From positions 682,001 through 746,000 of the forward strand of contig NZ_QMBP01000001.1 of the NCBI RefSeq assembly GCF_003289945.1: a stretch of 64,000 nt of DNA, given 5' to 3'. Below the pieces are notes generated by a model. That model was not told the origin of the DNA, searched no databases, and was given only the letters and a program-made list of their open reading frames with translations. This DNA is from Mesorhizobium hawassense (GTDB lineage: Bacteria; Pseudomonadota; Alphaproteobacteria; Rhizobiales; Rhizobiaceae). Shown in pieces: positions 7,913 to 16,679 of this stretch. Position numbers and translations under genes: made by a program. How positions within the stretch are numbered: the stretch's first letter is position 1; each line of letters begins with the position of its first letter.

Positions 7913-7947
7913 TTGAAGAGTATTTCTCCACGGAGTATTCTCTACAA
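7913..7947. promoter_or_regulatory. Overlapping divergent promoters with 15-bp direct repeats
   Basis: On the plus strand TTGAAG (7913-7918) and TATTCT (7936-7941) are 17 bp apart, placed for the gene at 7998. On the minus strand TTGTAG (7947-7942) and AATACT (7924-7919) are also 17 bp apart, placed for the XRE gene. The interval contains the near-repeat GAGTATTTCTCCAC (7918-7931) and GAGTATTCTCTAC (7933-7945), period 15 bp. Such repeats are likely XRE binding sites. Confidence 0.5.
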
Positions 7948-7997
7948 AGATTCATTGTGCTAGGATCCTCGCAGCTAAGCACGGGAGCCTGGAACTG

Positions 7998-8597
7998 ATG
8001 GTCGATCGAATGATGGCTGCAGCACTTAAGGCCACTTTAGGCCGGAACGGCGGGCTAGCACCCCAGCGTCGGGAGAGCGGCACGGGCATGGAAACCAGCT
8101 CGGATCCGGCTATTGCGTTATTCACAAGCTGGCGGCAGGCCCAACGGGTCTCACTGGTGTTGTGTCGTCTGCAACAGCGGTTGGAGACGCGCGTACTCGA
8201 CGCAGCGCGCCGGGAAGCGATGGATGAGAAGGTTAGCTACTCGATCGCCTATCAAGCGGAAGTCGAAGCTATGACGGCTGCCTTAAAGCTTCAGGACGAA
8301 CTGCCTCAAACACCGGCGCGGTCGCTTCTTGGCGTTGTCGCAAAGCTCGAAATCATCGCCGGCGCAGATCGCGACATCGACGATCCCACCGACTTTCCCT
8401 GGCCGCATATAGCTTCAGTACTTGATGACTTGAAGGAGATCACGGGGGGCCTGCCGCTAGGGCGGCCAGATCGATCGGTCATCGATGCAGATTGCAGGCG
8501 ATACCGCGCGATGGCTGCCGACTTAGTCGGTCTGGAGCAGCAAACCGAGGATCCGGACTTGAGGCAGAGACCCACCCTTGCCATAAAAGCGGAGTGA
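7998..8597 (+). CDS. Hypothetical protein, mobile-element cargo
   Basis: The frame gives 199 residues from ATG 7998, but Met31 (METSSDPAIALF) may be the true start. The protein is soluble and largely helical, with a segment WRQAQRVSLVLCRLQQRLE and a second predicted helix around EVEAMTAALKLQDEL. It has no signal peptide or membrane segment. No domain is recognised. It lies downstream of a good promoter-like pair and upstream of another unknown gene and the recombinase, all on the plus strand. Confidence 0.55.
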   Translation: MVDRMMAAALKATLGRNGGLAPQRRESGTGMETSSDPAIALFTSWRQAQRVSLVLCRLQQRLETRVLDAARREAMDEKVSYSIAYQAEVEAMTAALKLQDELPQTPARSLLGVVAKLEIIAGADRDIDDPTDFPWPHIASVLDDLKEITGGLPLGRPDRSVIDADCRRYRAMAADLVGLEQQTEDPDLRQRPTLAIKAE

Positions 8598-8671
8598 GAA
8601 AAGAAACAACAGCGTACATAACGGCCATTCGCCACTGAGGCAATTTCAGCGAATCTTGTCCCGATGCAGAT

Positions 8672-8920
8672 GTGGTCGGGGCGGAACTGGTGAAACCGAA
8701 GCGGCGCGTTACAAAGCGCAGCGTTGAGCGCAACGCCCACACCAATCTGTTTTCGCGCCAGCGCGTCGTTGACGAGGCCTTCCTGGAAGGAACGGCTCGC
8801 TTGTTTAAGGCTCGTACGGGACGGTCGCTCTCAACGGAGGATGCGCGGCAAATCGTCGACAATCTCGGTAGCTTCTTCCGCATCCTTGCTGAGTGGGACC
8901 GGATTGACCGGGACAAATAG
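8672..8920 (+). CDS. Hypothetical 82-residue protein beside the recombinase
   Basis: This is a small basic protein with an N-terminal Lys/Arg-rich stretch (VKPKRRVTKRSVERN) and a helical C-terminal half (LSTEDARQIVDNLGSFFRILAEWDRIDR). It sits 65 bp upstream of the serine recombinase on the same strand, so the two may be cotranscribed. The size, charge and position would fit a DNA-binding accessory or directionality factor. That is inference; no family is recognised. Confidence 0.6.
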   Translation: MVGAELVKPKRRVTKRSVERNAHTNLFSRQRVVDEAFLEGTARLFKARTGRSLSTEDARQIVDNLGSFFRILAEWDRIDRDK

Positions 8921-8985
8921 CGGCGCGTTGTGCTCACCTAATAGCCTTTGCTTTTGCGACCGTGCGATAAACGAGGGACGCCCCG

Positions 8986-10947
8986 ATGAACCACCTTGCC
9001 AAGCCTACAGGCCTTGTGAAGGCGCTGCTATACGCGCGCGTCTCCTCCAAGGAGCAGGATAAGGAAGGCTTCTCCATCCCGGCGCAATGCAAGCTGCTGC
9101 GTGACTACGCCCTGCAGCAGCGGTTCGACATTGTGCAGGAGTTTATCGACGTCGAGACGGCCAAGACCACCGGCCGGACCAACTTTACCGAAATGGTCAA
9201 ATACCTGCGAAAGCATCCCGGCATTCGAAGCGTGCTGGTCGAGAAGACCGACCGGCTCTATCGCAACCTGAAGGACTGGGTGACGCTCGATGAATTGGAT
9301 GTGGAAATCCACCTTGCGAAGGAGGGTGTGACGCTGTCGCGCGACTCGCGCTCATCTGAAAAGTTCATGCACGGCATCAAGGTCTTGATGGCCAAGAACT
9401 ATATCGACAACCTTTCGGAAGAAGCCCGCAAGGGGCAAATGGAGAAGGCGGAGCAGGGCATCTGGCCGACAAAGGCTCCGCTGGGCTATGTCAACACCAC
9501 CGGCAAGGATGGCAGAAAGGTCATCGAGCCGCATCCTGAATTGGCGCCAGTCGTCACACAGCTGTTCGAGCGCTACGCGACTGGCCAGTATTCGCTCAAG
9601 GCCTTGGCTAAGGCAGCCCATGGCGATGGGCTGATCTATCCCAAGAGCGGCAATCCGGTTCCGGTCAGCACTGTGCATATGATCCTGCGCAACCGCCTTT
9701 ACACGGGACTGTTCCAGTGGAACGGCAAACTGCACCAGGGCAAGCACGAACCTCTCGTATCAATCGAACTATGGGAGCGGGTCCAAGGCATCCTGACGGG
9801 CCGCAATGCGGTGCCGACGCACCCGATAGGGAACGAGTTCGCCTTCACCGGCCTGATGACGTGCACCGAATGCGGTTGCGCCATCGTGGCGGAGATCAAG
9901 AAGGGCAAATACGTCTACTATCACTGCACGGGGCACGCGAACAAAGGCCGAGGCGGATACGCAAACTGCCGCCGAAAATATGTCCGCGAGGAGGTGCTCG
10001 ATCAGGAATTCGCCAATCTGCTCGACCGGTTGCATTTTGACGAAGAGATATTGGAATGGGTAAAGGCAGCCCTCATGGCCAGCCATGCCGACGAGCGCCG
10101 CGAGCATGAACAGGCGATCCATCGATGCCAGGTCGAGCACAAGCGGCTTGAGGATCGGCTGCACGCCATGTACCTCGACAAACTCGATGGTCGCATCGAC
10201 AACGCCTTTTACGACCGGATGTCGGCACAGTGGCGAACCGAACAGACGCGGCTGCTTCGCGAGATTGAGCGCCATGGTAGCGCCGAGGAATCATATATGG
10301 ACGACGGCATCCGGCTGTTGGAACTGGCGCGCAATGCCAGCCGACTGTTTGCGAAACAGCCCGTGCATGAGAAAAAGCGGCTCTTGAATCTCGTGCTGTC
10401 GAACTGCCAATGGGACCAAGGCGTGGTTCACGCGGCTTTCAGACAACCGTTTGATCTACTTGCGAAAACGGTCGCATCCGGAGCAGCAACAGGCGCACAG
10501 CAGAGCGCCTTGTCGACAGAGAGTCCAGTTTGGCTGGGGCGCCAGGATTCGAACCTGGGAATGTCGGTACCAAAAACCGATGCCTTACCACTTGGCGACG
10601 CCCCAGCAGGCGGTGGATGCCGCGCTGCGCGCGGCCTTATAGGACGAGGCGGAGCAAAGCTCAATGCCGGCTGTGCAGGAAACGCGACGGCAATCCGCCG
10701 TCACCGGCTAAGCGCGGCGATTGGTCAGCCGGACATAGAGCTCGGCATAGGCCTGCCCCATTTTTTCGGCGGTGAAGAGAGCGGAAAACCGTTCGCGCGC
10801 GGCGCGGCCCCATTTTTCCGCTTCGTCAGGCGAATCGAGAAGCCGGTTGATGGCTTCGGCAAGCCGAGCCGGATCGGAAGGCGGGACGACCAGGCCGGTG
10901 ACGCCGGCCTTGTTGACATAGGAGGTTCCGGTTCCGATCTCGCATGA
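8986..10947 (+). CDS. Large serine recombinase (integrase of the element)
   Basis: This 653-codon site-specific recombinase has an N-terminal resolvase domain with the nucleophile Ser20 in ARVSSKEQ. A recombinase domain follows (WPTKAPLGYVN, ALAKAAHGDGLIYPKSG). Next come a zinc-ribbon with CTECGC and a later YHCTG, and a coiled coil (about 365-440). It should insert and excise the element. From codon 516 (10531) the frame runs antisense through the tRNA-Gln gene and ends within the 3' end of the neighbouring glycosyltransferase gene. The last 138 residues are therefore chromosome- or att-derived, including WLGRQDSNLG, the usual peptide from an antisense tRNA. An ATG with GAGGGA upstream supports the start. 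Confidence 0.93.
   Translation: MNHLAKPTGLVKALLYARVSSKEQDKEGFSIPAQCKLLRDYALQQRFDIVQEFIDVETAKTTGRTNFTEMVKYLRKHPGIRSVLVEKTDRLYRNLKDWVTLDELDVEIHLAKEGVTLSRDSRSSEKFMHGIKVLMAKNYIDNLSEEARKGQMEKAEQGIWPTKAPLGYVNTTGKDGRKVIEPHPELAPVVTQLFERYATGQYSLKALAKAAHGDGLIYPKSGNPVPVSTVHMILRNRLYTGLFQWNGKLHQGKHEPLVSIELWERVQGILTGRNAVPTHPIGNEFAFTGLMTCTECGCAIVAEIKKGKYVYYHCTGHANKGRGGYANCRRKYVREEVLDQEFANLLDRLHFDEEILEWVKAALMASHADERREHEQAIHRCQVEHKRLEDRLHAMYLDKLDGRIDNAFYDRMSAQWRTEQTRLLREIERHGSAEESYMDDGIRLLELARNASRLFAKQPVHEKKRLLNLVLSNCQWDQGVVHAAFRQPFDLLAKTVASGAATGAQQSALSTESPVWLGRQDSNLGMSVPKTDALPLGDAPAGGGCRAARGLIGRGGAKLNAGCAGNATAIRRHRLSAAIGQPDIELGIGLPHFFGGEESGKPFARGAAPFFRFVRRIEKPVDGFGKPSRIGRRDDQAGDAGLVDIGGSGSDLA
10531..10605 (-). 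tRNA. tRNA-Gln (anticodon TTG), CCA encoded
   Basis: The minus-strand sequence folds as a cloverleaf. The acceptor is TGGGGCG with CGCCCCA (U1-A72, typical of tRNA-Gln), discriminator G and an encoded CCA. The T arm contains GGTTCGAATCC. The anticodon stem is TCGGT/ACCGA with loop TTTTGGT, giving anticodon TTG. The 3' end faces the recombinase, so this gene is the integration site. Confidence 0.97.
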
Positions 10948-11826
10948 GATCATCGGCTTGCCGCACATCGCCGCCTCCACCAGCGAGACGCCATAGGCCT
11001 CGGAGCGCTGATTCGAGGGGAAGACGAAACCGCTGCAGGCCTGAAGCAGGGCCATTTTCCGCTGCTCGGAAACCTCGCCGAGGAAGATCACATTGCCGCG
11101 CTTGAGCTTTTCGGCCTGGCGCTTCAGTTGCTGCTCGATCGGTCCCGACCCGGCAATGGCGATCTTGCACCGCACTCGCTCCGCGGCCTCGATAAGGATA
11201 TCCAGCCCCTTGTAGTAGCGCAGCACGCCGACGAAGAGTACGAAAGGCTCCGACACGATCGATTGGCGCCAGGCGCTGTCCGCCGCCGTCGGCGCAGGAT
11301 AGGCGTCCTCTTCTATGCCGATCGGAATGACCTGCGATTTGTCCTTGAATTTTCTTAAGGTTGCGCTCGACGCAAGATAGTCCGGCGATGTCGCCACGAT
11401 CGCGTCGACGCCGCTCAGGAAGCGCTGCATCAGCGGGTTGTAGAACGGCAGCAGCAGGCGCTGCTTGACGATGTCGGAATGGTAGGTGACGACGGCCGGC
11501 TTGCCGTGGCGCGATCTGAGATGCGCGATGTCCATGACCGGCCAGGGAAAATGGTAGTGCACCAGGTCGGACTGCCGGGCGAGCGTATCGAATTTGCGGA
11601 ACACCTCGCGGGAAAATCCGGTCGAGGCCAGTTCGAAATCCAGCCTCGCTTTCACCGCCATATGGCCGCCGATGCGCCTGGTGTTTTGCTGCGGCGCCTT
11701 GCTCAGCGACAGGACTTGCGTTTCGACGCCATGGCCGGCCGTGCTTTCGGCGATGGCATGGATGGTCCGCTCCACGCCGCCGAAGCTGTCCGGCCAGTAT
11801 GTCTTGAAGAAGTGCAGGACTTTCAA
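10708..11826 (-). CDS. Glycosyltransferase family 4
   Basis: The product is 372 residues if started at TTG 11826, whose TTGA overlaps the stop of the upstream gene; a longer frame to 11964 would overlap that gene by 140 bp. The N-terminal LKVLHFFKTYWPDSFGGVER and the C-terminal GT-B nucleotide-sugar site (FVFPSNQRSEAYGVSLVEAA, then GKPMISCEIG) mark a retaining GT4 enzyme. It acts on the cytoplasmic side in polysaccharide assembly. It is the last gene of a leftward operon (FkbM, double GT, GT4, GT4). The sugar donor is unknown. Confidence 0.9.
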   Translation of the reverse strand: MKVLHFFKTYWPDSFGGVERTIHAIAESTAGHGVETQVLSLSKAPQQNTRRIGGHMAVKARLDFELASTGFSREVFRKFDTLARQSDLVHYHFPWPVMDIAHLRSRHGKPAVVTYHSDIVKQRLLLPFYNPLMQRFLSGVDAIVATSPDYLASSATLRKFKDKSQVIPIGIEEDAYPAPTAADSAWRQSIVSEPFVLFVGVLRYYKGLDILIEAAERVRCKIAIAGSGPIEQQLKRQAEKLKRGNVIFLGEVSEQRKMALLQACSGFVFPSNQRSEAYGVSLVEAAMCGKPMISCEIGTGTSYVNKAGVTGLVVPPSDPARLAEAINRLLDSPDEAEKWGRAARERFSALFTAEKMGQAYAELYVRLTNRRA

Positions 11827-13043
11827 ACAGGCGTCTTTCGTCTTAGCCGGATGGCTTGCTCGAAGATTTGCAGCATGCCCTTGGCGTGGTTCTCCCAGGT
11901 GAAGCGCTCCGCGTTGCGGCGCGCGCCGGAAGCAAGCTTTTGGCGCAATTGCGCATCGAGGCAAAGATGACGAAAGCCACTGGCGATCGCCTCGGCATCG
12001 TGCGGGTCGACGAGCAGAGCGCTGTCGCCGGCCACTTCCGGCATCGACGACGTGTTCGACGTCAATACCGGTTTGCCGAACGATTGCGCTTCCACGATCG
12101 GGAAGCCGAAGCCCTCGTAGAGCGACGGCATGGCCAGAAAGAGGCAGTTCGCATAGAGCGTCGCGAGCAAGCCGTCGTCGACGAAGCCGGTGAAGATGAC
12201 TTTTTCCTCGAGCCCGCCGCGGCAGACCTCGTCCGCCAGCCCGGTCTGCTTCCAGCCGCTGCCGCCGACGATGACGAGATCGCAGCCCGAGCGGGCGCTC
12301 TCAGGCAGGAGCCCATAGGCCTTGATGAGGTTGCCGAGATTCTTTCTGGGCTCCAGCGTGCCGACGAAAAGCGCGTAAGGCCTGGCGATGCCGAGAGGTT
12401 CGAGGCTGGAAAAGCCGCCCGGTGCGGGGAGGGGGGTGGTGCCGGGCGCGATCGTGCGGATCGGCGCCTTCAGCCACGAAAACTCCGTCTTCAACGCGCT
12501 CGCCGTGGCGCCGGAATCGGCCGCCACGATATCGGCCCTTCGCAAGGCGGGTTTCATGAGCAGGCGCTCGCCGAGCAAGGTCCGCATCCGCATGGTTTCC
12601 GGCGCGTGCACCCAGACGAGATCGTGGATGGTCACCACCCGCGCGATTCCGCTGTCCAGAACGAGCGGCAGGCGATGCGACGGCCCCCAGAAAACGTCGA
12701 CCGCATCGCGCGCGGCTGCAGCTGGCAGGATGGCTTGCCCCCATAGTGCCCGCGCTGGAAGCGATTGGTATCCGCCCGTCCGCAAGGCAACTTCGCGCGG
12801 CAGTTCATAGTCGGCATTGATCTGGGCGGGAGCATAGACGCAAAGCTCTGCGCCGAGCGCCGACAGCGCCTTGATCGACTTGTGAACGAACCGGCCTATG
12901 CCGTCCGTGGCCGATCTCAGGTTCCTGCCATCGATGCCGATTCTCAATGGGTACTCCGGGACGAGGGCACGGGGATGTCGAAGGACAGGCCTGGCTCGAT
13001 CAGCCGGCACTTCGCCGGCGCTTGAGAATATCTGAGTCGGCAA
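11823..13043 (-). CDS. Glycosyltransferase family 4 (mannosyl/rhamnosyl-transferase-like)
   Basis: This GT-B enzyme of up to 406 residues contains LRIGIDGRNLRSATDGIGRF at its conserved start, so a later start near residue 30 is likely. It also has VTIHDLVWVHAPETM, FVGTLEPRKNLGNLIKAY and MPSLYEGFGFPIVEAQSFG. These motifs are typical of GT4 members that transfer mannose or rhamnose in O-antigen synthesis; donor assignment is inference. It overlaps the downstream GT4 gene and follows the 822-residue transferase by 27 bp, so it is in one operon. Confidence 0.92.
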   Translation of the reverse strand: MPTQIFSSAGEVPADRARPVLRHPRALVPEYPLRIGIDGRNLRSATDGIGRFVHKSIKALSALGAELCVYAPAQINADYELPREVALRTGGYQSLPARALWGQAILPAAAARDAVDVFWGPSHRLPLVLDSGIARVVTIHDLVWVHAPETMRMRTLLGERLLMKPALRRADIVAADSGATASALKTEFSWLKAPIRTIAPGTTPLPAPGGFSSLEPLGIARPYALFVGTLEPRKNLGNLIKAYGLLPESARSGCDLVIVGGSGWKQTGLADEVCRGGLEEKVIFTGFVDDGLLATLYANCLFLAMPSLYEGFGFPIVEAQSFGKPVLTSNTSSMPEVAGDSALLVDPHDAEAIASGFRHLCLDAQLRQKLASGARRNAERFTWENHAKGMLQIFEQAIRLRRKTPV

Positions 13044-13070
13044 GCTTTGCTCAGGTCGTCCCTGAAACGC

Positions 13071-15539
13071 CTATTTCCTGAACAGTTCGGACAGGCCCTG
13101 TTTGAAGTTGTCGTAAGCGAACTGCCGCGACGCGACGTCCCTGGCATCCTTCTGCCTGTGCGCCGCCGCGGGCCGGTCGCCGAGGATCGCCATGACGCGG
13201 TCGGCGAAGCCGTCAACGTCGCCGACGTCGACCAGATCGAGGCAGGCCGATACATCGCCGAGCTCCAGGGTGATGAGGGGGATGTTCGTGGCGACCACCG
13301 GAACGCCGAGATGCAGCGCCTCGGTGATCTGCGTCGGGAAATTTCCCTCCATCTCCGATGTGAACAGCAGGCAGAGCGCATGTCTGTAGAGATGGCCGAG
13401 TTCCGCGTCCGTGAGCTCCGGCAGCGAAATCAGATCGCTTTCCGCGCCGCCTGCCGATTTGCCGCTCAAGGGTGTGGTCAAAAGTCCGAAGAGCCGGTCC
13501 TTGCTGCCCGCCTTCTCCAGTCGCTCATTCACGATCGCCACGGTTCTTGCGAAGTCGGCGAGCCGTTTCGAGGGCCGGTTCCGGGTCGGATAGAACACGT
13601 AATGTTTCGGCAGCTTTCCCAACTGGCCGGGTGTCGCGGCGTTGAGTGAGCCGTCATTGAGGAACGGCAAGGGAATGTGGGCGATGTTCTGCGCCTGCAC
13701 GGCCAATTCCGTCTCGGGCAGGTACGAGGCCGTGAAGGCGGAGTTCGTCAGGACGCGCCGTGCCTTGCCGGCCAGGCTTTTGCCAATCATGGCGGCTTGC
13801 CGCGTCGCTCCCATCTCCGCCGAACCCTTGTAGAAATGCGGCATATAGTCGGGAAGATAGAGAACGACGTCCTTGTCTTTCAAACGCGAAAGCTCGGGGA
13901 ACATATAGTAGTGCGGGATCAGGACGTGATCGATGCCCGCGTCCGCGTTGATCAGATCGACATATTTCTCATGTGGCACGACACCGATCGAGACCTTGAC
14001 GCCGGCGAGCTGCTGTTGCGCCTTGCGCAGAACCTTGAAGGCTGCCACGGCCACGGTCGATGCCAGTGCGCGCGGCATGCCCTTGAAATTTCTTGACCGG
14101 TAGAGCCCCTTCAGGTGATCGACATTGGCCGAGAATGGCCGTGTCGACGCGATCTCGCGAAGACGCCCTATGGCCGTCATGGGCTTTCCGCCGCCGGTAC
14201 CGTCATCGTCGACCAGCATGATCCTCAGATCGGAGTTTCCGGCGGGAGCGAGGAAGCCGTGAACGCGGCCGGCGTCTTGCTTTCGGCTCGTGACGACGAT
14301 CTTGAAACCGAGATCGGAGAGCGCGCGAATGATCTGGCGCACGACGCGCGCTATCCCCTCCGCGCAGTGATATTTGCCGTCGCGATGCACGATCAGCGGG
14401 CCGAAGCCATGGAAGGCGACCAGCACGGTCTCGGCGGTCGGTGCCGTCGTCTTCACGGTGGGCGTGTAGATCAACCCCGGCGCGCGGTTGGCGCCGTCGT
14501 CGCCCAGCGCCCTTGCCATCGCGGCGTCGAACAGCGGCCAGACATATTCGGGCTGATAAAGCTTGCGCACCTCGGCCTGGCTTTCGATGATTTCGCGCGA
14601 AAGCGGGCCGTCGCCTTTCCTCAATCGTTCCGAACGCCTCACCAGCTCTTCGATGCTGTCGACCCTGCCTGGCGCGTCGGCCGGGAAATAGCGCGAAAGC
14701 AGCGACCCGTCCTTGAACACCACCGGGCCGCCAAGCGTCATGAACTCGATCGGCGGAAGATAGCAGACGGTCGGCTCTTCATAGTGATAGGCAAAGCCGC
14801 GCATAAGCGCCAATCGCCTGAAGAATTCGGACCGCTCGACCGTGCCGACGACCTGCTCGTCGTGGACGGGTACATTTTGCGCGCCGAAGATTCTATAGCC
14901 CCTGGCTGGGAAGTAATGCTTTAAGTGTCTATAATTGTTGATGTAATAAGGTATGTCCATTGCCCGCGGGCAAAGCAGCCCCAGTTCCGGAACCGCCGCA
15001 TCGATGGTCCATGTGTCTCGTCGGTCGACAACATCTTGCGTGAGGCAATAGGGAACGACCATCATGCGCGACCGCAGCCATTCGTCCTCTATCTCGGCCA
15101 CTTTTTCGGAATGCGGCATGAACCAGAAATCGTTCCGCTCGGTGATCAGCGGCAGCCCGCCTATGTTGGTGAGTTCATTCGACAGGCTGTAAGGCTGGCC
15201 ATAAGTGCGGTAGATGACGCGCCCGCGATAGACCTTGAGGAAATGCACCAGCCATAGCGGATTGATGGTTACGATCGCGGCATCGAAATAGGCATTGAGA
15301 ACCTCGGCTGCGTCCACCGGTATTTCGTCATAGAAGAAATTGGTCCTGGTGAGGGTTTCCAGGGCCTCTTTCGGCAGGCTGGAGTCTGACGGTGCCCAGC
15401 CGTAGACTGCGGATTGATCGTAAACGTCGCTCAGGTAAGGGGGATTGAACACCTCGTAGCCCATCGCCCGCAGGCGGGGGAGCTCGGTCTGCGAGAGAAC
15501 CTTGTGCATGCCCAGCCAGAAAATTCGTTTCTTAGTCAT
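13071..15539 (-). CDS. Large two-part glycosyltransferase (822 residues)
   Basis: The C-terminal half (about 385-815) is a GT4-type GT-B domain: FHGFGPLIVHRDGKYHCAEG, IPHYYMFPELSRLKDKDVVL, YVFYPTRNRPSKRL and TSEMEGNFPTQITEALHLGV. The N-terminal half (1-350) starts MTKKRIFWLGMHKVLSQTEL and resembles a second glycosyltransferase-like fold (FMPHSEKVAEIE, ICHR-like region absent), but I cannot assign it. The length is about twice the usual GT4, so this is a fusion that may add two sugars or contain a regulatory half. It lies in the FkbM-GT-GT4-GT4 operon. Confidence 0.8.
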   Translation of the reverse strand: MTKKRIFWLGMHKVLSQTELPRLRAMGYEVFNPPYLSDVYDQSAVYGWAPSDSSLPKEALETLTRTNFFYDEIPVDAAEVLNAYFDAAIVTINPLWLVHFLKVYRGRVIYRTYGQPYSLSNELTNIGGLPLITERNDFWFMPHSEKVAEIEDEWLRSRMMVVPYCLTQDVVDRRDTWTIDAAVPELGLLCPRAMDIPYYINNYRHLKHYFPARGYRIFGAQNVPVHDEQVVGTVERSEFFRRLALMRGFAYHYEEPTVCYLPPIEFMTLGGPVVFKDGSLLSRYFPADAPGRVDSIEELVRRSERLRKGDGPLSREIIESQAEVRKLYQPEYVWPLFDAAMARALGDDGANRAPGLIYTPTVKTTAPTAETVLVAFHGFGPLIVHRDGKYHCAEGIARVVRQIIRALSDLGFKIVVTSRKQDAGRVHGFLAPAGNSDLRIMLVDDDGTGGGKPMTAIGRLREIASTRPFSANVDHLKGLYRSRNFKGMPRALASTVAVAAFKVLRKAQQQLAGVKVSIGVVPHEKYVDLINADAGIDHVLIPHYYMFPELSRLKDKDVVLYLPDYMPHFYKGSAEMGATRQAAMIGKSLAGKARRVLTNSAFTASYLPETELAVQAQNIAHIPLPFLNDGSLNAATPGQLGKLPKHYVFYPTRNRPSKRLADFARTVAIVNERLEKAGSKDRLFGLLTTPLSGKSAGGAESDLISLPELTDAELGHLYRHALCLLFTSEMEGNFPTQITEALHLGVPVVATNIPLITLELGDVSACLDLVDVGDVDGFADRVMAILGDRPAAAHRQKDARDVASRQFAYDNFKQGLSELFRK

Positions 15540-15656
15540 CCGTTTTTCCGGCTCTTGAGGGTGGTCTGGTGTTGCGATGCATCGTCGATTGCTGAAATTG
15601 AGTCCTTTGACGTCGAGGAAGATGCCGATGCACGGAGATCCCGACGCTGACGAGAT

Positions 15657-16679
15657 CTAGTGCGCGAGCCTCCTGGCGGCGCGCGCCAGAATTCGTATCG
15701 GCTCGGTGATACGCCACGAGGTTGAGGTGTAAATTGCGCCGAGCTGGCTTTCCAAAGCTAGCCTAGCGCGTTCCTCCTCACCAATACGCGCTTCTAAGGC
15801 GGCTTTTGTTTTCTCCGCCTGAGCTGTAAGAGAGGCTCTCGCATTCTGCTCTTCGGCAAGACGCAGCTCCAGGACCGCCCGGAGGCGTTCTTGATCGGCA
15901 AGAAGTTCTTGGGCAACGGCCTTGTTTTTACTCTCGTCTGCCAGCTCTTGACGAAGAGCGCTCATTTCGGCGTTGATATTGCGCGAAAGCCAGGACGTCG
16001 TGCTGGCCGCGAACCAGTCGAAATAATTAGGTCCAACGTCAAATTGTGATTTAAGTTCAGGGTGCGAAAGATTTAAATAGAATCTATTCAAGCCATCAAA
16101 ATAAACAAACTCATACCCAAGATCCAGAAGCTCCTGTTCCCAGGTCTCGTGGTTCTGCTCCTGTGAATTTGGTTTTGTGCTCTCGACGACGACGATCCAC
16201 GGTCGAGCAGCCGAAGGCAGCCAGCTTTTTATCACCTGATGTTCCATGCCCTCGACATCGATTTTCATCCAGTGGATGTCTCGATCGGCATGGAGGGACA
16301 GGATCGCTGAAAGCGGCTGGGACGAAACCGATATCGGGCTGACTTTGAACCCGTTGTTCTGATGCTGCCTGGCTATTTCTTCATTGCCGGTGCTCATGCC
16401 TGTATCGGCGATCTCGAAGAACCCGATTTCGCCCGTCTCCAGGGCGATGGCCGATTGGATGACGTCCTCGTCGGGTCGCGCGGCACGGAGCTTTTCCGCG
16501 TAAATGGCGCTCGGCTCGACGTGAACGCCCCGCCAGCCTCGCTCGTAAAAGGCAAGGCTCACGGAATCGACGACCGGATCCTGTGCACCGATGTCGATGT
16601 AGAAACCATGCTCCACATGCCTCAGCGCCCGCCAAAGGATGACATCTTCAAAGTTTTGGGCGTAACACGTGATCGGCAT
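15657..16679 (-). CDS. FkbM-family methyltransferase with coiled coil and TSWR tail
   Basis: In this 340-residue protein residues 1-215 are an FkbM SAM-dependent methyltransferase. It starts with CYAQNFEDVILWRAL, has the SAM loop GFYIDIGAQDP, and later WMKIDVEGMEHQVIKSW. Residues about 235-310 are a Glu/Ala/Arg-rich coiled coil. The last part, STSWRITEPIRILARAARR, is a short basic motif also found in the methyltransferase at 51128. It probably O-methylates a sugar of the polysaccharide; the coiled coil may hold it to partners. It is the first gene of the leftward operon. Confidence 0.9.
   Translation of the reverse strand: MPITCYAQNFEDVILWRALRHVEHGFYIDIGAQDPVVDSVSLAFYERGWRGVHVEPSAIYAEKLRAARPDEDVIQSAIALETGEIGFFEIADTGMSTGNEEIARQHQNNGFKVSPISVSSQPLSAILSLHADRDIHWMKIDVEGMEHQVIKSWLPSAARPWIVVVESTKPNSQEQNHETWEQELLDLGYEFVYFDGLNRFYLNLSHPELKSQFDVGPNYFDWFAASTTSWLSRNINAEMSALRQELADESKNKAVAQELLADQERLRAVLELRLAEEQNARASLTAQAEKTKAALEARIGEEERARLALESQLGAIYTSTSWRITEPIRILARAARRLAH

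Larger units (their letters stand above)
1..10533. mobile_element. Right part of an integrative element in tRNA-Gln
   Basis: The segment holds a conjugative relaxase/helicase fragment, an AlpA-like regulator, an antiphage operon, a toxin-antitoxin module and a large serine recombinase. It stops at the 3' end of a tRNA-Gln gene, a classic attachment site. To the right lies a dense polysaccharide locus with RIME-like repeats; no such repeat was seen to the left. The left end and the second att copy are outside the window, so size and autonomy (ICE or mobilizable element) cannot be judged. The exact crossover within the tRNA 3' half is not resolved. Confidence 0.8.

Noticed and set aside
10606..10947. 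True functional C-terminal domain of the recombinase
   Set aside because: The codons lie beyond the tRNA boundary in chromosomal DNA and mirror the end of a glycosyltransferase gene, so they are a fortuitous extension.
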